Origin: Atkinsonella hypoxylon
Taxonomy: Eukaryota; Ascomycota; Sordariomycetes; Hypocreales; Clavicipitaceae
DNA length: 18,450 bases
Assembly: GCA_000729835.1 (NCBI GenBank)
Contig: JFHB01000350.1
Location: 1 to 18,450 of the forward strand
Reading direction: 5' to 3'
In this document: in pieces, positions 8,641 through 17,956 of the stretch
Position numbering within the stretch: position 1 is the first letter of the stretch
Layout: each line of letters opens with the position of its first letter
The notes under the pieces: generated by a model
Databases searched by the model: none
What the model saw: the letters and a program-made list of their open reading frames with translations, nothing else
Told to the model about the DNA's origin: nothing
Translations under genes and position numbers: made by a program

Positions 8641-10127
8641 CTTAATTGCTTCTTTAGTTTGCTTATAGGTAAATATTAATAGCTAAGTCTTCCTAGTAGT
8701 AGCCTATATAATCTTAGGCTTAACCTAAGATTGTATTTTTAGAAGCCTATAGTTAGCCTATAATAGAGTTGTCCTTAACGCTACTAGCTAGAGCCTATTA
8801 GTAAGTAAGGCTAAGGGCCTTATAATCTAAGTAGTAAAAGCTTAAGGCATTAAGGACCTAATAAGACTAATGTTAGTAGCAGTTTATAGCGCTCTAATAA
8901 AATAGAGTAAAAGCTAAGAGGTTGCTATACATTTTATTGCTATAAGCCTTTAGGAAATTACCTCTATATTATTATTATAAATATCCCTAGAAAGCTTTAA
9001 TCCACTAATACTACTGCTTAAATTATAGAACTTTTATAATCTTTTTAAGGAAGAAAAGGCCTAAAGCCTTCTGCTATATAAAGAGGGGCTAAATTACTAT
9101 ATTAGGCTAAAACAGCAGCTAAATAGCTCTTTATTATTACTGCTATAGGCTCTACTGTATAATATACTATAGAACTATTTATTAGAAATTAAAAGGTAAG
9201 TAATAAACCTAATAGATAAAGGATAGATCTAAGCTAGCTTCTTTTTAGCAGTAGTATCTATTCTTCTAGCTAAAAAGCTAAGTAGAAAATAGTAATTCTA
9301 TATTAATTATTAAGCCCTTAATAAGATTATAGAATAGAACTATTACTTACTCCCCTTAATAAAGAAGACGCTTAAGTTATTATTAAAGGTATATTAGTTT
9401 ACTAAGCTAAATGTACAGTTAGCCTTCTATAGAATCTAGATAGCAGATAGTAAGAAGCACCTTATAGCGTTCTATATCTAGTTTAGCCTCTTTAAATAGC
9501 TAGTTTACCCCTTTAGGTTAGCAGAAGCTCTAGCTATATTCTAACAATATATTAATAGTGCACTAGAAAAGGCCCTTAGAGATTATATAACTACTTATTT
9601 AAACAATATCCTTATTTATATAGAGGGTTCTAGGAAAGACTATATATATAAGGTATAGAGAATTCTAGAAAAGTTGCAGTTAGTAGAGCTGCACTTAGAT
9701 CTTAAGAAATACTATTTTATTACAACTAAAGTTAAATACCTTAGCTTTATAGTTATAGTAGAAAGGGAGATATACCTAGATCTAGAGAAGATTATAGCTA
9801 TCTAGAAGTAGTAAGCTTCTACTAGATTATAAGGGGTATAAAGCTTCCTTAGATTTATAAACTTCTACTGTAACTTTATATTAGATTTCTTAGATATTAT
9901 AGAGCCCTTAGTTAACTTAATAAAAAAGGGAGTTCTATTCTAATAGATAGAGGAATATAAGAAGTTATTTATAAGGCTTAAGAAGGCCTTTACCTTATAC
10001 TTAATCTTAACCTAGTAGGACCCTAAGAAGGATATAGTAGTAAAGGCTAATTGCTTAGGAGAGGCCCTTAGTAGCTATTTATCCTAATATAATAAAGCTA
10101 GCGTACTGCAGCCTATAGTATACTTTT
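8641..10127 (+). pseudogene. Gypsy-1 pol remnant: protease region, RT, start of RNase H
   Basis: Plus-strand Ty3/Gypsy pol in one frame with RIP-type stops and no visible frameshift. A protease-like segment lies at the start, with its active-site loop not clearly preserved. The RT follows (about 9190-9790): ASFLAVVSILLAKK, FYINYxALNKIIE, then FTKLNVQLAFYRI and SLFKxLVYPFRLAEA, then TTYLNNILIYIEGS at 9593 onward. The catalytic Y-L-D-D has become Y-L-N-N (both GAT/GAC to AAT/AAC, 9602-9607). The connection domain contains SFLRFINFYCNFI. RNase H starts near 10031 (VVKANCLGEALSSYLS) and stops at QPIVYF, where the Copia LTR begins. The rest of RNase H and all of integrase are missing from the window. 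The family assignment is strong. Confidence 0.88.
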
Positions 10128-10824
10128 TGAAAATAATAGGGATTACAGGACTAGATATCTAAGAGGGTAGTGGTCTCTTAGATTTAGCACCTGTAATTGC
10201 TCCTAGCAATTATCACGTAGTGGAAGCAGCAGCGGCCTAAATCAAGCTGTAGTGTATAGTATAGATTACGTAGAGGCAGTAGATAACTATAATAATAGTG
10301 GTATCTTATATTAAGAGCGCTGTAACGAACAAGTTAGTAAGGGTAGGATCTTGAATCTTTCTAGTCCCTTATAGACCCTCTGACTATATTAGCAGGCTGT
10401 AGTCGCTAAAAGGGGCTTATAGGCTACTTTATAATTTCTGCAAAAAGATTTACTATATAAAAACAAAAAAATCGACTCACAGCTATACAAATAAAACGCC
10501 TATGTGCACAATTTAACAAATTCCACTAATAACAAGTAACCCTTATAAGCAACCCTATCTAACAATTATACTATTAAATAGCCCTAATTCTTAGCTTTTA
10601 AATAGTATACTTCTTGAATTTCTACTATTACTAGTTATAGAGAAAATCGCAGTTAAAGTTAACTATAGGTTAGGCAACTTTGCCTTAGTCGATTCTAGAT
10701 GTTTTGCATCTAGTAACAGCGATATCTCTACTAAAAATTAACGTAATAAGACCTAATAAGAGTTACGTAATAGAGCAACTAGTAGGCATAAAAATAGGCT
10801 ATATAGGGTAGCTTATTTTTAACA
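10128..10824 (-). repeat. Copia 3' LTR
   Basis: 697 bp, minus strand TGTTAAAAATAAGC to ATTATTTTCA. It is ungapped in length against 17260-17956 and also related to 6459-7150. It retains more CpA and CpG than the coding interior. It contains the conserved stem CTAGATG/CATCTAG at 10695-10713. Confidence 0.92.
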
Positions 10825-10832
10825 CTCCCTCT
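10825..10832 (-). other. Copia polypurine tract
   Basis: AGAGGGAG on the minus strand, abutting the TG of the 3' LTR. This is the expected position and composition for the plus-strand DNA primer of an LTR retrotransposon. Confidence 0.8.
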
Positions 10833-13800
10833 AGAAATATAAGAAGTAACTAGTTCTATAAGCAACTTAGCTCCTTTAAAGGATATCTAAGTTAGAATTA
10901 ACTAACGAAATACAGTACTAATAACAGAACTAAATAACATAACTAATTCCAGCAATTCTAGGGTAGTTATAGTTGAATATAACTAGTTGTTGTTAATTGT
11001 TTTTGTTGTTTTCGATTTTTAACTGTTTTTTCGTTGCTTTTATAAGCTAGCTAGAAAGCTCTAGTAACTTAATGAATTGTTAATGCTTTTGGATAGCAAG
11101 AGGCTTAGTTAGGCCATCTGCTAGCATCTAATTTGTATTAATATAACTAACCTTAGCTATACCTTTACGAATCTTTTCCCTAATGTAGTTAAACTTTAAA
11201 AGGGTGTGCTTAGTCCTACTATACAACGTTAGGTTGTAAGCAGTAACTATAGCGCCTTAATTATTACACCTAATAGAAATAGAAGGGGTTAAAGGTAGCT
11301 TTATCTCCTTAAAAAGGCTGTAGAGCTACTCTAATTCCCTTATAGCTTTAGATAATACATTAGATTCTACTTCTAATGTAAAAAGAGCAATAGTACTAGC
11401 TTTCTTTAATTTCCAGCTAATAGGTCTACTAGCTAGCTTATATAGATAAGCATAGGTTAATTTAGAAGAGGTTTTATTACCAGCAAAATCGCTATTGCAA
11501 TAACTAAGGAGGGTCTTAAGTACTTCTTTACAACTAATAGAACTATTAGAAGCTTTAGAAGAAGACCCTATAGGGTGTGGACTAGAACGCTTATAAATAA
11601 TAGCAAAGCTTCTAGTACTACTTAAGTACCTTAGGAGGTGCTTAAAGGCGTTTAGGTGCTCTATATAGGGCTTAGCTAAGAAGGTTGATAGCCACTAAAC
11701 GGAAAAAGCAATATTAGCCCTAGTTAGCAACATTAGGTACATTATAGTGCCTATTATGCTCTAATAAAGCTTATAATCGAATTTTAAGAGGAGTTTTATA
11801 ACTAGTTGCTTTAGAATCCCTAGCTGTATAGGGATAGAAGCCGGCTTAGCATCTAGCATTTTAAATCTCTCTAGGGCTTTAAGGATATATTGAGATTAAT
11901 AGATTTTAATAGACCTTTTAGACCTATTACAGGTGATTTAAACGCCTAGAAAGAATTCTACTAGTCCTCTATCTTCTATTAGATAAGCTTTATATAATAG
12001 CTTCTTTAGCTTGTTAATATAGCTTAGATTTAGACCAATTAGAAGACAGTTATCTACATAAGTAGCAATATATATAGATGTAGCTAGGTTATAAAAGACT
12101 GCTAGGTCTAATATAAGAGGTTTAAATCTATGCTTTTAAAGTAATTCTGTTAGAATTTACTGCTATTCTCTAGGACTTTACTTTAAACTATAGAGGGATT
12201 TTTCTAGCTTAATTACTTACTCTTTAGAGGGCTTATAATTACAGCTTTTTAGTAGCTTAGCTACTAATAGCGTTGCTTCTGTAAATTCAACAAATCTATC
12301 TAGGATTTCCATATAAATAGCTTCCTTTAGCTTGCTATTTAAAAACGCTCCTATAAAGTTAATTTGCTTAACTTCCTAGTTATTAAAAGCTGCAAGAGCT
12401 AATAATATATGCTAGCTAGAAGGAATACTAGTTGCAGCAAAGGTCTCTAGATAGTCTTAACCTTCTATTTACATAAATCCCTTAGCAATAAGGCAGGCCT
12501 TATATTTAATAGGATTATTTTCTTTATCCTTTTTTAGCCTATAGATAAGCTTATTCTTTAGAACTCTTCGGCCCTTAGGTACTTAGTCTTTCCCTATAAA
12601 TTTAAAGGTTCTAGCAGCTAATAGCTGCTTAAATTCGCTATAGGTAGCTTCTATCTAATGCTGCTTAGCAGAGCTTTTTAGGGCTTACTTCTACGTATTA
12701 GGAAGTTTATCCTTATTACTATTAGAAGTAATAGCTGCTTTAGTTCTTGCCTTAAAACATAGATCCTTAATTAAGGAAAATATATCTCTATTTAAATCTA
12801 TAGCATTAGCATTAGCTTTAGCTTCTATAGGTTCTATATTAGCCTAAGGGGCTTCTATAAATATAGGGGCTTTAGGGGCCTCTACAGCTTCTATAGGGTT
12901 GCTTAGTAGAAGAGCTTAATCTACAGGTTCTAGTGGATAATTTAGCACATCTAGATAACTAGAATAAGGATACTTAGGAGTATAATTATCCACTAATTTA
13001 TCGATTTCTCCCTCTAAAGGATTATTCACTATAGAACTAATAGGAACCTTAGGGATGCCCTAAGAAATAGAGCCTATTTCTTCTATAATTTTAATGAAGC
13101 TAGTCTTAATAACAGCTTGTTTAGAGGGGATATATATTAGATATACATTAGAACCTAGTGTAGCTAAAAGTCTACTAGGAATAGTTCTTTTAGCTAGCTT
13201 CTGCAACCTAGATTGTTGTTCTAAAGGAATTAGAACTTTACAATAGGAGCCTATAGCTCTAATTTTAGAAAAATCAGGCTTATAGGTCTTAGAAGGCTCT
13301 AAATTAGCTAGATATAGCTGTTTAGGACTTAGTAGTTTAGTACTATTCGCAGTAGTATTAACTAAATCCACTATAGCAGGAAGGATGTAAGACTATAGAT
13401 ACAGAGGTAATTGTAACCACTGTAGAGTAGCACGTAAACGGTCTAGAAGTACCCTTATAGCTCTCTCTATTAGCCTATTCTATTTGTAAATATAGGGGCA
13501 AGAGGTGCTAAAGTAAATACCCTTAGAAGATAGCTAAGCTTACAACCTAGTATTAATTTCTGTACTACTATTAAAGTAAAGGTGTTTAAGGTAGCAGTTA
13601 TACTAGTTTTTTAATTTCTTAAAGAAGCTTCTAATACAGCTATAAAGAGTAGAACCCTCTTTATTAGCTAGATTAAAAGACCACTTATACTGTAATTTTC
13701 TATTAATTAGAAAAAGAACTAAAGGCCTCTTATTGTGCAGTATAGGCTCTATTTTAATAGTATCTCTCTCTATAATATCTAAACATCTAGGGGGGTTAGG

Positions 13801-16335
13801 AATAGCATGCTTGCTAGGTCTTTTAATAGCTTTAGCTTAGTTGTAAGCTAGGCAGTTAAAATCCTTTTCCTTAATTTTTATAAAATTAGAAATACCTTTA
13901 GTAATAGAAGCAGTCTTCTTTAGTAAAGGGAGTTCTATATGCCCTAATCTAACGTACTAAGTAGCAGCTAATTCTAGGAGCTTCTTATAGGAAGAAGAAG
14001 CAGTAGTAGAAGAATTACTACTAGAATTATTATTAAAGCTAGCTTCCTGTTGCTCTCTATCTTGCTAAATCTCTTAAGAACTATAGGCCTTGTTTAAGGG
14101 ATCTAAACAGCTATTTCCTCTAATATCTAGCAACTTAGGATTTAGACCTTCTAAATCCCTATTATTAGAAGGAATCTAACTAGGAGCCCGTTTAGGAACT
14201 AGGGCTAATAGCTCTATAGCATCGTTATTAGTATTATCTTCTTCTTCTTTAAAATTAAATAATTCCTCAATTTAGCTATATTCCTTAGGATTAAAACTAA
14301 GCTGTTAAGGGATTTAAACCTCTATAGAATAACTAGCATTATAACTGCTATTATAACTATTGCTAGCTAGAAATCCTATATAAGAGAGATTAGCGTAGTT
14401 TTTACACACTCTAGAGGTCTCTTGCCCCTTAAGCTGTAAGAAGAAACTATACTTTTTAGGATTTAGAAGCCTACAGCAGCTTCTATTAGCTAGAAATAGC
14501 TGGTTTCTAAGGAGAGTGCCCCCTATTAAATAGTGCTTTAGGCTACTAATTAGGTTAGTATTTAAACCTAGGCAATATAGAGCATTCTTTAGAGCTAAAG
14601 GCCTATATTTAGCTGGATTTATACTAACTAGTACCTAGAATACAGCAGTTCCCTGTCCTTTAGGATAAATAGGACCTCCTTTAGTAGCAATAGGCGCGGT
14701 TTTACCCTTTTTTATAGGCTTAAAAGTCCTAAAAAATGCCTTATTGTTAACTATATAACAGGTAGAACCTATATTGTATAGTAGGGAGTTTTTAATTATT
14801 CTATTAGAGTAATTAAAAGAAGGGGTATTATTACTAGTAGTACTAGTATCACTAGTAGTAGATTCTGTATCTAAATCGTAAGAATTATTACTACTAGAAC
14901 TGCTAGATTCACTATCGGAATCTATAGTATCCTAGTTGCTAGTAGATAGGTTATAATAACCTATAGCAAAAGCAGCTTCTCTATCCTTATTCCTAGAATT
15001 TTTGTTACTTCTTCTTTAGCCCTTCTACTTCTTCTTATTCTTAGAGGCTTTATCTTAATCTTTTTCTTTAGAGGCATTAGAATTATTAGAATTAGAATTA
15101 GAATTCTTCTTCTAATTAGGAGGATTCTTTTCTTAATTAGCCTTATTATTATTAGAACTATTAGAGTTAGAAGCTTTATAACTAAGAGCTTTAGATATAG
15201 AGAAGCTTTTATCTCTTTATTCTTCTAATAAATTAGCTATAAGGAACTGTAAATTCAGCATTTTTACAGATAGACCTTATACTCTAGCAGCTCTAATAGA
15301 ATATTGCTGCCTTTCAGCCTAGCTAGAGAAGGTCTTCTTTAAAGCATTAATATAATAATTTACCTAGTTAATTAGATCGATAGCTACACTATAGAGCTAT
15401 AATCTAGCTAGTAAATTATTAAATTCAGCATTAAAGGCCTCTAAAGATCCCTTATAGTTCAAAAACAATAAGTTGTAATAACTAGCATATAGCGTACTAC
15501 GTTGTATTTTAGCACTTTGCGAATATTGCCTAACTAGAACGTTATAGGCATCTACAGGGGACTTATGCTAGCTTATAGCAGCTTAAGGTCTAGATTAGCA
15601 ACTATCTCTTATAATTATAAGGATAATAGCTTGTTCTAAATCTACTAAAGTACTAGCTATACTAGGATTATTAATAAATTAAGGGAATTCTAGGGCCCTA
15701 AATTAAATAGTTAAAGCTTACTTCTACTGTTTAAAATTTTTAGGGCCTTTTAGCTTAGCAGCCTCTAGAATTAAGTGGACCTTCTTATTTAGCTCTTTTA
15801 TAGTGCCTTTATTAAAAGTAGGCAGAAAAGTAGCACTATTAGAACTAGAAGGTTTAGGGGCTTTAAAAGAGACTTTAGAAGCTCTTTTAGAAGTAATAGA
15901 ATCTACTACCTTAAAGGGAGACTCTATAGAGAGATTACCTATAGATGTAATTATAGTATTTAATTTACTTAGTAAATTAGCTATATTACCTTCATTTTAG
16001 CTTTATTTTGCTTTACTATACCTAATAAATCTATTTAGGGTCTCTTATTGCTTATCTATTTAAGCTTTTAGATTAGCTTAAACATTATAGACTTACACTA
16101 CTCTTTTAGAAGCTAATCTAGCTTCTTTTAGAGCCTTCTTAGCTGTATAATCTTCTTTATTAAAAGAGGAATCTACTAGCTGAGGGAGGGACCTTACTGG
16201 ACTAGGAAAGCTAGTAGCAGCTGTAGCTAGTGTACTAGAACTACTACTCCGTTTAGGGCTTATACTCTTTCCCTTACCTATTCCTTTTAGTGCTATTTTA
16301 AAGGATTTTAATAGCTAATTTAACGCTCTTTATAT
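10833..16335 (-). pseudogene. Copia gag-pol polyprotein remnant
   Basis: A single minus-strand frame (first bases at multiples of 3) runs through the whole interior, about 1,830 codons, with many TAA/TAG but no frameshift at any point checked (15459, 14775, 13764, 13572, 13467, 13371, 12060, 11187). Gag lies at about 16335-14950 and ends in Ser/Asn- and Lys-rich low complexity; no zinc knuckle is seen. The protease loop is LLYNIGST (14775, Asp to Asn). Integrase has LGHIE and DFNCLAY, then D at 13764, N for D at 13572 and E at 13467 in KQNRLIERA. The longest stop-free piece, 13060-13371, is the post-integrase region (IRAIGSYCKVLIPL). RT has KACLIAKGF and YVDNCLLIG (12060, D to N). RNase H has CNSDFAGNKTSSKL, PISWKLKK, SRTKHTLLKFNYIRE and ADGLTKPLA. 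The start is inferred as ATA at 16335-16333, formerly perhaps ATG. Confidence 0.9.
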
Positions 16336-17245
16336 CTAATTATAGCTTAAATTACAGTAGAAAAGGTAGTAAATAACAGTAATAACCTCTACTAGATATC
16401 AATAGATTGCTCTATTATAGGCCTAGAAGTGCCCTATATCTTTAGAAATTATACTAAGATTTTTCTCTAAATTCTTTTGTAATAGGTATAATAAGCTCTA
16501 AAGGCTGCGTTATATTGCGATCTATATATACATACAATTTATATAGTAGACTAGATTAACAAGCGGTTGCGAGGGGCATAAAACACAGGTCCTAGCTATT
16601 TTTAGCCAAAAAATTCAGGAGATTCTTCTCTAATTAGGTTCTAATAAATTAGTAGAGACCTAAGTACAGCTAATTTAGGGATATCCAGCTAATTTCTACT
16701 TTAAAATCCTAACTAGTGAGATTACTATATAAATTAATTCTACAACCGAAAACACAGGAATATCTACAACAAGAGCTGTTAGGTGTGCACTACAAATTGT
16801 AGTATAGCTACTAACAGAGGTGCATAGAGTGCACAATATACAAGATAACAGCATAACAACAAGCGATGCAGTGCAGCGCTAAGCTTATTTCTTAATAGAA
16901 ATAATTAATTAGGCAGTGCCTAATAAAACGATTTACAATACAAATATAATATGTGCAGATATATATATTTTAATGTTGCGCAACAATAGAACCTAGCTAT
17001 TAAGAATAGCTTTAAAAGTGTGTATACATAGAGTGTATAGAACTAGTGCAGGAAGCATAGAGTAGGCAGAATAAAAACACTAGTATAGTAGCTAGCGATA
17101 TATGTGCAGCAGGTATTAATAGCTTCCAGCAAGCTACTAATAACAGCAATAGCTGCTAGCGTAGGTCTTAATATAGCTTCTAGTGGGTAATACAGTACAT
17201 AATAGTAGATTTCAGCGGGCTAACAGCTTACAGATAGGTCTTCCA
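16336..17245 (-). other. Copia leader (5' untranslated region)
   Basis: About 910 bases lie between the primer binding site and the readable gag frame. No domain could be read here. CpA and TpG are commoner than in the coding interior. A perfect 12-base palindrome, TGTTGCGCAACA, lies at 16974-16985, and the inverted pair TAGCTATT/AATAGCTT lies a few bases on. The leader is long for a Copia element; it could hold packaging signals or an unrecognised N-terminal coding part. Confidence 0.5.
16974..16985. other. 12-bp perfect palindrome in the Copia leader
   Basis: TGTTGCGCAACA reads the same on both strands. It sits in an AT-rich stretch and keeps its CpG and CpA sites. A dimerisation stem or a protein site is possible; nothing else supports a role. 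Confidence 0.5.
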
Positions 17246-17256
17246 GGCTTATAACC
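17246..17256 (-). other. Copia primer binding site (half-tRNA-iMet type)
   Basis: Reading the plus strand as primer, GGCTTATAACC matches the anticodon arm of eukaryotic initiator tRNA-Met (GGCTCATAACC) at 10 of 11 positions. The one difference is a C-to-T change, as RIP would make. It lies three bases inside the TG/CA end of the 5' LTR. Copia of Drosophila and Ty5 of yeast are known to use the 5' half of initiator tRNA-Met, cut in the anticodon loop, as primer. Extension past the core is weaker. Confidence 0.7.
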
Positions 17257-17259
17257 TTT

Positions 17260-17956
17260 TGAAAATAATAGGGATTACAGGACTAGATATCTAAGAGGGT
17301 AGTGGTCTCTTAGATTTAGTACCTATAATTGCTCCTAGCAATTATTACGTAGTAGAAGCAGCAGCGGCCTAAATTAAGCTGTAGTGTATAGTATAGATTA
17401 CGTAGAGGCAGTAGATAACTATAATAATAGTGGTATCTTATATTGAGAGCGCTGTAACAAACAAGTTAGTAAGGGTAGGATCTTAAATCTTTCTAGTCCC
17501 TTATAGACCCTCTAACTATATTAGCGGGCTGTAGTTGCTAGAAGGGGCTTGTAGGCTACTTTATAATTTCCGCAAAAAGATTTACTATATAAAAACAAAA
17601 AAATTAACTTACAGCTATATAAATAAGACGCCTACGTGTATAATTTAACAAATTCCACTAATAACAAGCAACCCTTATAAGCAACTCTATCCAACAATTA
17701 TACTATTAGATAGCCCTAATTCTTAGCTTTCGAATAGTATACTTCTTGAATTTCTACTATTGCTAGTTGTGGAGAAAATCGCAGTTAAAGTTGACTATAG
17801 GTTAGGCAACTTTGCCTTAGTCGATTCTAGATGTTTCGCATCTAGTAACAGCGATATCTCTACCAAAAATCAACGTAACAAGACCTAATAAGGGTCACGT
17901 GATAGAGCAACTAGTAGGCATAAAAATAGGCTATACAGGGTAGCTTATTTTTAACA
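17260..17956 (-). repeat. Copia 5' LTR
   Basis: 697 bp, the partner of 10128-10824. Differences between the two are almost all C/T or G/A (for example TCACGTAGTGG against TTACGTAGTAG), in both directions, so neither copy is uniformly the more mutated. It contains the conserved CTAGATG/CATCTAG stem at 17827-17845. Confidence 0.92.

Larger units (their letters stand above)
10128..17956 (-). mobile_element. Full-length Ty1/Copia retrotransposon (7.8 kb, RIP-degraded)
   Basis: A structurally complete Copia element on the minus strand: 5' LTR (17260-17956), primer binding site (17246-17256), long leader, one gag-pol frame in the order gag, protease, integrase, RT, RNase H (diagnostic of Ty1/Copia), polypurine tract (10825-10832) and 3' LTR (10128-10824). 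Both LTRs are exactly 697 bp and differ by transitions. The 5-bp flanks do not match (CTTTT or ATACT on the left, AGAGC on the right). The left flank is Gypsy-1 RNase H and the right flank is Gypsy-3 gag, so the present element is probably a recombinant, or one flank was lost after insertion. It is not functional. Confidence 0.92.

Noticed and set aside
13060..13371. A 103-codon minus-strand open frame as an independent gene
   Set aside because: It is in frame with integrase upstream and RT downstream and reads as the Copia post-integrase region, so it is a stop-free piece of gag-pol and its ATG is internal.
15803..16000. A 65-codon plus-strand open frame
   Set aside because: It is antisense to the Copia gag, whose frame continues on both sides on the minus strand.
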